51,345 nt of DNA, taken from an uncultured Clostridia bacterium (GTDB lineage: Bacteria; Bacillota; Clostridia; Christensenellales; Borkfalkiaceae). Position 1 is the stretch's first letter. Each line of letters starts with the position of its first letter. Under the pieces are notes generated by a model, which made no database searches, was not told where the DNA came from, and was given only the letters and a program-made list of their open reading frames with translations. The stretch lies in contig CANREF010000010.1 in NCBI GenBank assembly GCA_947629575.1, forward strand, positions 1-51,345, given 5' to 3'. This document shows, one piece after another, positions 9,490 through 16,965 of the stretch. The position numbers and the translations under genes are program-made.

Positions 9490-11325
9490 TCAATCCTTCT
9501 TTTTTATGAGGAGGGCGAGGAAGGGGAGAAGGAACACCGTTCCGCTCATCCCGCCGCAGCCGCCCGCCTCTTCCTGCGGGGTTTCGGGCGCAGGCTCCTC
9601 GGGTGTGGGAGGGTCGGGCTCTGCGGGCGTGGAGGGTTCGGACGGTTCCTGCGCCGTCACCGTGACGGTAATGGGACGGGATGCGACGGAATAGGTCTTG
9701 TCGTAGCAATACAGGAGTACGGCGCGGTACTGCCCCGCGGCGGCGGGGAGATAGCCCGCATCGGTCTCGGTAAACGTGCCTTCGGGGAAGAGCAGGGAGC
9801 AGTCCGCCTCAAATTCATTCGCCGCAGTCAGCACGCGCGCACGGGGGCGGAAGGCCTTGCCCGCTTCCGCGGTGAAGTCCTCTGCTTCCACGCGCAGAGG
9901 AAGTTCTGGCACGAGGGAGGGGTCGTCGATCGTGAGGGAAGTCATTCCGTAGAGGAAGTGCCGAAGGTAGGCGTTGTTTGTGAACGTCCAGCCGTTGGAG
10001 GCGATCCCGCGGTGGCGCGCAACGGCGATGTACTGTTTATAGAGGTAGGTGTAGGTACAGTGATTGCTCTTTCCAAGCGCGGCAAATTCACTCACCGTCT
10101 TGTCGAGCGCATCATAGATGTCTCGCGTGTCGAAGTTGCCGTAGAGCTGTCCTGTGGGGATCTGCGGCATCAGTTGCTGCGATTTTTGCAGAACGTTCGC
10201 AAAAAAACTGATAAACACGACTTTCCCCGTCATGTGATATTTGTCCACGAGCTCTTTGACGTAGGGCACGAGTTCCTCGCTGTTCGCCTTATATTCTATG
10301 TAGTGCACGGCGTCGCTCTGCGCAAGCGCCGCGAACATGTCCTCCAAAGTGGGGATCTCCGCTGTCGCTCCGTTCGTCCCTATCAAATGATACTGCTTGA
10401 TCTCGGCGAGGGTCATCTGCGCGACCTTTCCCGTGCCGTTTGTCGTCGTGGAAATGTCGTCGTCATGCATGACGACTACCTGTTTGTCTTTGGTGAGATG
10501 AACGTCGTATTCCACCGATTCCACACCCTGCTCTATGGCGTGGCGAACCGCCTCCACCGAGTTCTCGGGGAATGTCCCGCTCGACCCGCGATGCCCGATG
10601 AGGAAGGAAGCGTCGAAGACCGTCCTCTGCGGAAAGTACGAATAGACGGCGTAAGCCTCGGCGGGAGAGGTGGTGAGGATGCCCGTGTGGTTTTCATAGA
10701 GGGCTTCGTAGATCTCCTCCTCGCCCTCTGCCGCCGTCCACGAGAAGATCTGCAAATTTTTCAGCCTGCGGTTTTCGGAATATCCGAACGTGGGAAGGTC
10801 GGAGAGAATGATCTTGGCATGGGCCTCCGTCGCTGCCGCGCTCGCCTCTTCCACGGTGGGGGAAGTCCCGCGGACGTCGTAGATCCCGAGCGTGTAGCGG
10901 GGAGACGCGGCCTTATTGAGGAGCGCGGGGTCGGAGGAGAGGGCAAAGAGGTCCTTTGTCTTTGAATCCTCGCACCACGCGGCAAAGGCGTCCGCTTGCA
11001 CGCCGTTTTGGATGCGCACCGCCGCGGCGCAGCTGTCGCCGAGACGGGAGAGCGTCTCTTCCAAGGGAAAAGGCTTTTGGCTGAGAACGACGTTGAGGGA
11101 ATCGTCCACCGTCAGAACGGCAACGGACGGGGGCGTCTCGCCCGTAAAGAGCGCGAGATCTTCCTCTTTTTCAAGCGGCGTGAGCACCGTGGGAGCATTG
11201 ATGAGCCCCGTATCGCTTTCATAGATGCGCGCATAGCCGTCTTCTGCGCCCGCTGCGGACACGGCGGCAGGGGGAAGGAGGAGACAGGCGGCGGCAAACA
11301 GTGACAAGATCCGTTTAAATTTCAT
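9490..11325 (-). CDS. Exported glycerophosphodiester phosphodiesterase-like protein with C-terminal anchor
   Basis: 611 residues. Residues 1-25 are a signal peptide. Residues about 242-490 are a GDPD domain with HRG (245-247), EN (254-255), ExD (272-274) and HDD (287-289) intact, so hydrolysis of glycerophosphodiesters (teichoic acid or lipid head groups) is plausible. The part before it (about 40-230) looks like a second, degraded barrel: it ends in a GILTTSP segment like the end of GDPD domains. A beta-rich domain (500-570), a P/E/T linker and a C-terminal GGCGG motif, hydrophobic stretch and KKKD tail follow, resembling a cell-surface sorting or anchoring tail. ATG at 11325 has AAGGAG 7 bases upstream; the frame stays open far upstream over the divergent gene, which is not coding here. 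Confidence 0.87.
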   Translation of the reverse strand: MKFKRILSLFAAACLLLPPAAVSAAGAEDGYARIYESDTGLINAPTVLTPLEKEEDLALFTGETPPSVAVLTVDDSLNVVLSQKPFPLEETLSRLGDSCAAAVRIQNGVQADAFAAWCEDSKTKDLFALSSDPALLNKAASPRYTLGIYDVRGTSPTVEEASAAATEAHAKIILSDLPTFGYSENRRLKNLQIFSWTAAEGEEEIYEALYENHTGILTTSPAEAYAVYSYFPQRTVFDASFLIGHRGSSGTFPENSVEAVRHAIEQGVESVEYDVHLTKDKQVVVMHDDDISTTTNGTGKVAQMTLAEIKQYHLIGTNGATAEIPTLEDMFAALAQSDAVHYIEYKANSEELVPYVKELVDKYHMTGKVVFISFFANVLQKSQQLMPQIPTGQLYGNFDTRDIYDALDKTVSEFAALGKSNHCTYTYLYKQYIAVARHRGIASNGWTFTNNAYLRHFLYGMTSLTIDDPSLVPELPLRVEAEDFTAEAGKAFRPRARVLTAANEFEADCSLLFPEGTFTETDAGYLPAAAGQYRAVLLYCYDKTYSVASRPITVTVTAQEPSEPSTPAEPDPPTPEEPAPETPQEEAGGCGGMSGTVFLLPFLALLIKKKD

Positions 11326-11408
11326 AAATTTCTCCTTGTTTTTCTTGATTATACAATAAAGCGCGTTCCCTTTCGAGGGGGAAGAGCGGTAAAACGCTTT
11401 CCGAACGC

Positions 11409-11437
11409 TTGTCAATTTCCCCGAAAGGTGGTAAAAT
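11409..11437 (+). promoter_or_regulatory. Promoter of mrp
   Basis: TTGTCA (11409-11414), 17-bp spacer, TAAAAT (11432-11437). A minus-strand -10 TATAAT for the divergent exported protein lies at 11353-11348 with a weak TCGAAA -35 (11376-11371). Confidence 0.75.
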
Positions 11438-11464
11438 AAGAAAAAAGCACAAGGAGATCTCCTT

Positions 11465-12310
11465 ATGGCAAACTGTACGCACGACTGCTCCACTTGCAGT
11501 TCCGATTGCGGTACGCGGAACAAGCAATCGTTTATCAAGCCGCTCGGCAAGGGTTCCCGTGTGAAACGGGTCATCGCCGTTGCGAGCGGAAAGGGGGGAG
11601 TGGGGAAATCGCTCACGGCGTCCCTGCTCGCCGTCCGTGCCGCCGCGCGCGGGTTCAAGACCGCCCTTCTCGACGCCGACATCACAGGCCCTTCCGTTCC
11701 GAAACTCTTCGGCATCCACGGCCTTGCAACGGGCGAGGACGGCGCGATCCAACCCTTAAACAGCAAACGGGGGATCAAGATCATGTCGATGAACTGCCTT
11801 TTGGAGGGGGAAGAAGACCCCGTGGTGTGGCGGGGCGCGCTCATCGCGGGAGCTTGCCTCCAATTCTGGACGGACGTCGTATGGGGGGACATCGACATCA
11901 TGTTCATCGATATGCCTCCCGGAACGGGGGATGTACCGCTGTCGGTATTCCAGAGTATCCCGCTTTCGGGCATCGTGATCGTCACGACCCCGCAGGATCT
12001 CGTGGAGACCATCGTCGGCAAGGCGGTGAACATGGCAAAACTCATGAACGTGCCCATTTTGGGGCTCGTGGAGAACATGAGCTTTTTGAAGTGTCCCGAC
12101 TGCGGCAGAGAGATCGAGCTGTTCGGGAAGAGCAAAGCGGAAGCGCTCGGGAAGAAATACGGCGTTTCGGCTGTGGCGAAGATCCCCATCGACCCCGCGC
12201 TCGCTTCCCTTGCGGACGGCGGCAGGATCGAGGAAGCGGACACCGACCCGCTCGCCGGGATCTTTGCTAAGATCGAACATTCCCGCGTGATCGGAGACTA
12301 TTTGAAATAG
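11465..12310 (+). CDS. mrp: Mrp/Nbp35-type Fe-S cluster carrier ATPase
   Basis: 281-residue P-loop ATPase of the Mrp/NBP35/ApbC family, which carries and transfers [4Fe-4S] clusters to client proteins in the cytosol. The N-terminus has four cysteines in the first 15 residues (C4, C8, C11, C15) as in Nbp35 proteins. The deviant Walker A GKGGVGKS is at 42-49, the DADITGPS switch region follows, and the bridging-cluster CxxC is C210/C213. AAGGAG lies 9 bases before ATG. Probably transcribed with the small XRE gene 30 bases downstream. Confidence 0.93.
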   Translation: MANCTHDCSTCSSDCGTRNKQSFIKPLGKGSRVKRVIAVASGKGGVGKSLTASLLAVRAAARGFKTALLDADITGPSVPKLFGIHGLATGEDGAIQPLNSKRGIKIMSMNCLLEGEEDPVVWRGALIAGACLQFWTDVVWGDIDIMFIDMPPGTGDVPLSVFQSIPLSGIVIVTTPQDLVETIVGKAVNMAKLMNVPILGLVENMSFLKCPDCGREIELFGKSKAEALGKKYGVSAVAKIPIDPALASLADGGRIEEADTDPLAGIFAKIEHSRVIGDYLK

Positions 12311-12339
12311 GGGACTTAAAAGCCGCCCGAAGCAATGCA

Positions 12340-12558
12340 ATGGATATGATTTCGGTGGAACAGATCAAGAAGAACATCGCCGAGGCGATCGCACGAAGCG
12401 GCATTCCGCAAACGGAGCTTGCAAGAAAACTGTCGGTGTCGCAATCGTGTATCGCCCATTATGCAAGAGGGGATATCCTGCCCTCGCTGGATACCTTTGC
12501 AAAGCTCTGTGCACTATTGGATGAAGACCCGTCCTACCTCTTGGGCTTGCAGAGATAG
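12340..12558 (+). CDS. Small XRE-family regulator
   Basis: 72 residues (70 if the ATG at 12346 is used), essentially one Cro/C1 helix-turn-helix: SGIPQTELARKLSVS, then CIAHYARGDILPSLDTF. No ribosome binding site is seen before either ATG; translation may be coupled to mrp, which ends 30 bases upstream. A strong hairpin terminator (12592-12620) follows. Which genes it controls cannot be read here. Confidence 0.8.
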   Translation: MDMISVEQIKKNIAEAIARSGIPQTELARKLSVSQSCIAHYARGDILPSLDTFAKLCALLDEDPSYLLGLQR

Positions 12559-12591
12559 CGAAAACGGAATGAAATGACTTCAAAATATGAA

Positions 12592-12620
12592 AAATGCCGT
12601 TCGGAAGCCGAACGGCATTT
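12592..12620. terminator. Bidirectional terminator
   Basis: Perfect 13-bp stem (AAATGCCGTTCGG / CCGAACGGCATTT) with an AAG loop, T-rich on both outer sides. It separates the small XRE gene from the convergent YegP-domain gene. Confidence 0.85.
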
Positions 12621-12638
12621 TTGAATGTCGAATGAAAA

Positions 12639-13625
12639 TTACTTCTTATCGTTTTCGCCGCTTTCCACGATGACGGTGGTCGCTGCCCAGCGCTTGATGG
12701 AAGCGAGCGCGCTCTCCGCCTGGGAACGGGAGGAATAGGTCGAGCTCGTGGCGAGCAGACCGCCGCGCGCGTTGAGCACCTGTACCTGCTCGTCGCCGTT
12801 CTTGTGTTCGGTGATCTCCAATCTTCCCGCGGCAATGTTATCCTGATAGGTCTTGATGCCCGATTTCGCACTCGAAAGGGAGGCATAAGCCGTGGGGCTC
12901 TCCAGCATGACCTGACCGTTGGGAGCGATGAGGCTGAGCCAATATTTGCCCTTTACATTCTCGATGACCCACTTGCCTGTAGCGCCCGCCGCTTCCTTCT
13001 TTGCGGGAGCTGCCTTAGGCTCGGGCTTCTTTGCGGGAGTGGCTTTTGTCTCGGGCTTCTTTGCGGGAGTTGCCTTGGGTTCGGGCTTCTTTGCAGGAGC
13101 CGCTTTTGTCTCGGGTTTCTTTGTCTCGGGTTTCTTTTCCTGTTTCATTTCTTCCTCCTGATTCTCCGCGACGGGCGCGTTCGTTTTGGATTTTTGATCG
13201 GGCTGCCGCTTGTCTTCCTTTACGGCAACGAATATGAACGGAGGTTTCTCCTCTCCGTCCTCTGCCGCAGCGGGCTGAGGCTGCTCGGGAACGGGTTCGG
13301 GAGCGGACTCCGTCTGTTCCGCTACAGGTTCTGCGGCGGGCTCTGTCTGCTCCGCTACGGGTTCTGCGGCGGGCTGCGGCTGCTCGGACGGCTCGGGAGC
13401 GGGCTCTGTCTGTTCCGCCACGGGTTCTGCGGCGGCCTGAGGCTGCTCGGACGGCTCGGGAAGGGCTTCCGTTTCAGTCGCTTTTTCGGCATTCGCTTTT
13501 CGCTTCTTTGACCGCGCTATTTCGGTCGCAAGAAGGACGATGAGAATGATCACCATCACGAGGATGACCGCAAGCACTATGGTGAGCGGCCAGTTGGCTT
13601 TCAGATACGCAAGGACCTCTTTCAT
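12639..13625 (-). CDS. Membrane-anchored protein with P/E/A- and K-rich linkers and YegP (DUF1508) domain
   Basis: 328 residues. One transmembrane helix at 14-34 with a basic RSKKRKAN stop-transfer, then an acidic linker of EPVAEQTEP-type repeats (56-120), then a lysine-rich linker of KPETKATPAK-type repeats (165-210), then two tandem YegP/DUF1508 repeats (about 218-314) with YWLSLIAPNGQVM and AYASLSSAKSGI motifs. YegP domains are small alpha-beta folds of unknown role. The charge pattern places the C-terminal part in the cytoplasm. ATG at 13625 has GGGAGACGG upstream. Expressed from a strong promoter back-to-back with the divergent flavoprotein operon. Confidence 0.85.
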   Translation of the reverse strand: MKEVLAYLKANWPLTIVLAVILVMVIILIVLLATEIARSKKRKANAEKATETEALPEPSEQPQAAAEPVAEQTEPAPEPSEQPQPAAEPVAEQTEPAAEPVAEQTESAPEPVPEQPQPAAAEDGEEKPPFIFVAVKEDKRQPDQKSKTNAPVAENQEEEMKQEKKPETKKPETKAAPAKKPEPKATPAKKPETKATPAKKPEPKAAPAKKEAAGATGKWVIENVKGKYWLSLIAPNGQVMLESPTAYASLSSAKSGIKTYQDNIAAGRLEITEHKNGDEQVQVLNARGGLLATSSTYSSRSQAESALASIKRWAATTVIVESGENDKK

Positions 13626-13654
13626 AATTTCCGTCTCCCTTGTAAATTATGTTC

Positions 13655-13683
13655 AGTATAGCACAAAAATTGACTTATGTCAA
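13655..13683 (-). promoter_or_regulatory. Promoter of the YegP-domain gene
   Basis: Minus-strand TTGACA (13683-13678), 17-bp spacer, TATACT (13660-13655). Its -35 is four bases from the -35 of the divergent promoter, and the two together form the palindrome TGTCAA-TCCA-TTGACA (13678-13693). Confidence 0.85.
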
Positions 13684-13687
13684 TCCA

Positions 13688-13716
13688 TTGACAAATTTTT
13701 TTATTTGCGATATTAT
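13688..13716 (+). promoter_or_regulatory. Promoter of the flavoprotein operon, leaderless geometry
   Basis: TTGACA (13688-13693), 17-bp spacer, TATTAT (13711-13716). Only six bases separate the -10 box from the ATG at 13723, so transcription should start at or next to the start codon. Confidence 0.85.
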
Positions 13717-13722
13717 AAAAAT

Positions 13723-14862
13723 ATGAAAAAGATCGCAGTGATCGGCGGCGGCGCGGCGGGAATGGTCTGCGCCGTCATGCTTGCGCGGCAGGGCGCCCGC
13801 GTCCTTCTTTTGGAACGGGGCCCGCGCCTTGGCAGAAAACTCTCGGCGAGCGGGAACGGACAGGGCAATCTCACGAACGTGCACATGGGAGCGGAACACT
13901 ATTTTTCGGACGACGGGGAAAAAGTCGCCCGTGCGCTTGCGCGCTTTTCGGAGAAAGATACCGTGCGCTTTTTCGAGGGGCTCGGCGGGCTCTTCCTTCC
14001 CGATGAGCGGGGAAGGGTCTACCCCGCGGGGCGGCAGGCGTCCGCGGTGACCGACCTCTTGCGCGCGGAACTTTCCCGCCTCGGCGTAGAGGTCGTGACG
14101 GATGCGCAGGTGCGAAAACTTGCATACGGGTCTGCATTTACGCTCACATGCGCCCAAAAAAGTTACGAGGCGGAACGGGCCGTGCTGTGTGCGGGCGGGA
14201 AGGCCGCGCCCAATTTCGGAACGGACGGAACTGCCTACGCGCTCGCGGAGGGGTTCGGCCATTCCGTTCTGCCCTGCTCTCCCGTCTTGGTGCAGCTCCG
14301 CTGTCCGCCGCAGGCGGTGAGGGGGCTCAAAGGCATCCGCACCGATGCGGAGATCAAGGTCCTCCGCGGCGGGAGGGAGCTCTTCCGTGGGCGGGGAGAC
14401 GTGCTCTTTACCGAGAGCGGCGTCTCGGGCGACGCCGTGTTCCGCGCCTCGTCCTATGCGAAGGAAGGGGATACCCTCTCCATAGATTTTTTGCCCGCAG
14501 TGAGCCGTGAGCGGCTGCGGGAGGCGATATTACGCAATACGGGAGAAGAAAAACTGCTCTGCATCGTCAACAATGGGCTGGGCAGAATGCTTCTGAAACG
14601 GGCGGCGGGGGACGAAGAAAAGCTGCTCTCCCTGCTGAAAGCCTTCCCGCTGGAGGTGACGGGCACGCTCGGGTTCGCCTATGCGCAGGCGACGCGGGGC
14701 GGAGTTCCCCTCTCCGAGACGGACGAAAATTTGCAGAGCGTCTTTCAAAAGGGGCTCTTCTTTGCGGGGGAGATCTTAAACGTGGACGGCGAATGCGGCG
14801 GATATAACTTGCAGTGGGCGTTCACTTCGGCTTATCTTGCCGCGGAGGGGGCGCTGTCATGA
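13723..14862 (+). CDS. HI0933/BaiN-type FAD-dependent oxidoreductase
   Basis: 379-residue cytosolic flavoprotein of the HI0933 family (NAD(P)/FAD-dependent oxidoreductase; BaiN is a relative). N-terminal dinucleotide-binding GGGAAG (residues 8-13), then the family's LGRKLSASGNGQGNLTN motif near 40, and a C-terminal FFAGEILNVDGECGGYNLQWAF segment that closes the FAD site. No ribosome binding site is present and the ATG is six bases past the -10 box, suggesting a leaderless message. The stop overlaps the next gene's start (ATGA), so the two flavoproteins are co-translated. Substrate unknown. Confidence 0.9.
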   Translation: MKKIAVIGGGAAGMVCAVMLARQGARVLLLERGPRLGRKLSASGNGQGNLTNVHMGAEHYFSDDGEKVARALARFSEKDTVRFFEGLGGLFLPDERGRVYPAGRQASAVTDLLRAELSRLGVEVVTDAQVRKLAYGSAFTLTCAQKSYEAERAVLCAGGKAAPNFGTDGTAYALAEGFGHSVLPCSPVLVQLRCPPQAVRGLKGIRTDAEIKVLRGGRELFRGRGDVLFTESGVSGDAVFRASSYAKEGDTLSIDFLPAVSRERLREAILRNTGEEKLLCIVNNGLGRMLLKRAAGDEEKLLSLLKAFPLEVTGTLGFAYAQATRGGVPLSETDENLQSVFQKGLFFAGEILNVDGECGGYNLQWAFTSAYLAAEGALS

Positions 14863-16367
14863 TCTTCGAATGTTCCCTCTCTCCCGACCGCTCCGAGCGC
14901 GAGCTGCTCTCCCTCTGCGAGAAGAAGTTGAGAGCGCCCTGCCGCTATTTCCGCATCTTGAGGAAGTCGCTCGACGCCCGCGACAAGCGCAATATCCGCT
15001 GGGTGTACACCGTGGAATGCGACAGCCGTGTACAAAAAAAGCAGGAACGTTGCTTAAAAATCATAACAAAACCCATGCCGCGGGTGTTTATCGCGGGCGC
15101 AGGGCCCGCGGGGCTGTTCTGCGCCGTTCGGCTCGTGCGGCACGGCATTACGCCCACCCTGCTCGAGCGGGGCAGACCGGTGGAGGAGCGGGCGCAGGAC
15201 GCGGAGCGCTTCTTCCGCACGGGCGTTCTCGACAGGGACAGCAATGTGCAGTTCGGCGAAGGGGGCGCGGGGACTTTTTCGGACGGAAAACTCAATACGC
15301 AGACCAATTCCCCGCTCAATCGGGAGGTGATAGACACTTTTCTCGAATTCGGCGCGCCCGAGGAGATCGGCTATCTCGGCAAGCCGCACATCGGCAGCGA
15401 CAGGCTGCGGGAGGTCGTGGCGAACATGCGCCGTTTTTTACTCGAACGGGGAGCGCACATCGAATATTCTGCAAAACTCGGCGACGTGCGCTTTGAAAAC
15501 GGCTCTCTGTCCGAGATCTGCGTGAACGGGCAATGGCGGGAAGCGGACTTGCTCGTGCTCGCGGTGGGGCACAGCGCGCGGGATACCTTCGAAATGCTCC
15601 TTGCGCGCGGATTCCCCCTCGAGCAGAAGGAATTCGCCGTGGGCGTCCGCATAGAGCATCTGCAGGAAAATATCTCGAAAAGTCAATACGGGCCGCAATT
15701 TTCCCTGCTTCCGCCCGCCGATTACAAGCTCGTTTCGCACGCGAGCGAGCGCGCCGCCTTCACCTTCTGCATGTGTCCCGGGGGCGTGGTCATTCCCGTG
15801 GCGTCCGAGGAGGGCGGCGTCGTCACCAACGGCATGAGCAACTTCGCGCGGGAGGGGAAGAACGCCAATTCCGCGCTCGTCGTGCAGGTGCGGCGGGGGG
15901 ACTTCGGGAGCGAACACCCGCTTGCGGGGGTCGAATTCCAGCGGAAGTTGGAGCGGGCTGCGTTCGCGGCGGCGGGGGACTACCGTGCGCCCGTGCAGCT
16001 TGTGGGAGATTTTTTGGCGGGAAGGGAGAGTTCCCGCTTCGGCGAGGTGCTGCCGACCTATGCCCGCGGCACTGTTTTTGCGGATATGGAGGCCCTTTTC
16101 CCCGCCTATATCACGGACGCCATGAGAACGGCGATCCCCGATATGGACAGGCGGCTCAGAGGGTTCGCCTGTCCCGACGGCATTCTCACGGGGGTGGAAT
16201 CGCGGACGAGCTCGCCCGTTCGGATCGTGCGGGGCGAAGACTTGCAGGCGGTGGGGAAAGCTGGGGTGTACCCTTGCGGCGAGGGCTGCGGTTATGCGGG
16301 CGGGATCACTTCCGCCGCTGCCGACGGGCTTCGCGTCGCCTCGGCGATCGCCGAAAGATACATGTAG
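14859..16367 (+). CDS. FAD-dependent dehydrogenase (COG2509 type)
   Basis: 502 residues. An N-terminal 70-residue alpha-beta lead domain is followed by GxGxxG dinucleotide-binding residues 80-85 (AGAGPAGLFCAV), a GGAGTFSDGKLNT motif, and a C-terminal GEGCGYAGGITSAAADG FAD-closing motif. This matches the COG2509 family of uncharacterised flavoprotein dehydrogenases. The start ATG overlaps the previous stop (ATGA), so it is the second gene of an operon. The electron donor and substrate cannot be inferred. Confidence 0.9.
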   Translation: MIFECSLSPDRSERELLSLCEKKLRAPCRYFRILRKSLDARDKRNIRWVYTVECDSRVQKKQERCLKIITKPMPRVFIAGAGPAGLFCAVRLVRHGITPTLLERGRPVEERAQDAERFFRTGVLDRDSNVQFGEGGAGTFSDGKLNTQTNSPLNREVIDTFLEFGAPEEIGYLGKPHIGSDRLREVVANMRRFLLERGAHIEYSAKLGDVRFENGSLSEICVNGQWREADLLVLAVGHSARDTFEMLLARGFPLEQKEFAVGVRIEHLQENISKSQYGPQFSLLPPADYKLVSHASERAAFTFCMCPGGVVIPVASEEGGVVTNGMSNFAREGKNANSALVVQVRRGDFGSEHPLAGVEFQRKLERAAFAAAGDYRAPVQLVGDFLAGRESSRFGEVLPTYARGTVFADMEALFPAYITDAMRTAIPDMDRRLRGFACPDGILTGVESRTSSPVRIVRGEDLQAVGKAGVYPCGEGCGYAGGITSAAADGLRVASAIAERYM

Positions 16368-16377
16368 AGTAAGGAAA

Positions 16378-16401
16378 ACGCCGTCCCGAAGGGGCGGCGT
16401 A
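16378..16401. terminator. Terminator between convergent genes
   Basis: Stem ACGCCGTCCC / GGGGCGGCGT with a GAA loop and one G-U pair; on the minus strand it is followed by TTTTCCTT, making it the terminator of the XRE gene at 16402-16770. Confidence 0.65.
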
Positions 16402-16770
16402 TCATTCTTTCCGATCGTTCTTTTTGAGGCGCACGAATTTCTCATTGAGACGGGTAAACATGTCCATGAGTTCGGGATCGTAACTCAGTACAAATTCCTT
16501 GGCGTGGGCGGGAAGATTTTCGATTTTCTCGGAAAGTTCCCTGTCCTTTTCATACTCCGTAATGTCGTGATAGAAGAACTCTTCGGGGGTGCTATGGCAC
16601 GCTTCGATGATTTTGAAAAGTACTTCGAGGCTCGGCAGGAAGTCCTTCTTGCTCTCCAAGCGGTTGATATAGTTCGGGTTCATGCCTATCGCATAGGAGA
16701 GCGCTTTCTGCGTGAGTTTCGCCCGCACCCGAATGTAGCCGATCCTTGCGATGATGTCTGTTTTCTCCAT
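16402..16770 (-). CDS. XRE-family regulator
   Basis: 122 residues. Residues 6-62 form a helix-turn-helix (RVRAKLTQKALSYAIGMNPN, then YINRLES); a charged helical tail follows (ENLPAHAKEFVLS), similar in layout to the XRE protein at 9034-9372. GGGGG sits 6 bases before the ATG. A TATAAT -10 is seen on the minus strand near 16800 but no good -35. Its targets are unknown; the divergent collagen-like lipoprotein gene starts 196 bases away. Confidence 0.85.
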   Translation of the reverse strand: MEKTDIIARIGYIRVRAKLTQKALSYAIGMNPNYINRLESKKDFLPSLEVLFKIIEACHSTPEEFFYHDITEYEKDRELSEKIENLPAHAKEFVLSYDPELMDMFTRLNEKFVRLKKNDRKE

Positions 16771-16902
16771 GAAAAGCCCCCTTGCATATTGATGATTTTA
16801 TTATAGAGCATCGGGCGCGCCGCATGGGGTAGGCTGCACTTGGCAACATCGTGTAGTATGTCCATTTTTTTGGATGGAATAAACATATTTCTTGGTAAAA
16901 TC

Positions 16903-16931
16903 TTGACAATTCCCCGCAGCATGTGTATAAT
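16903..16931 (+). promoter_or_regulatory. Consensus promoter of the collagen-like lipoprotein
   Basis: TTGACA (16903-16908), 17-bp spacer, TATAAT (16926-16931): a full-consensus promoter, implying strong constitutive or repressor-controlled expression. Confidence 0.9.
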
Positions 16932-16965
16932 GTACCATGTATATCACCCTAAAAGGAGATTTCAT

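Noticed and set aside
11326..12243. Upstream in-frame extension of the GDPD gene over mrp
   Set aside because: The signal peptide and AAGGAG site fix the start at 11325; the extension is antisense to a well-supported gene.
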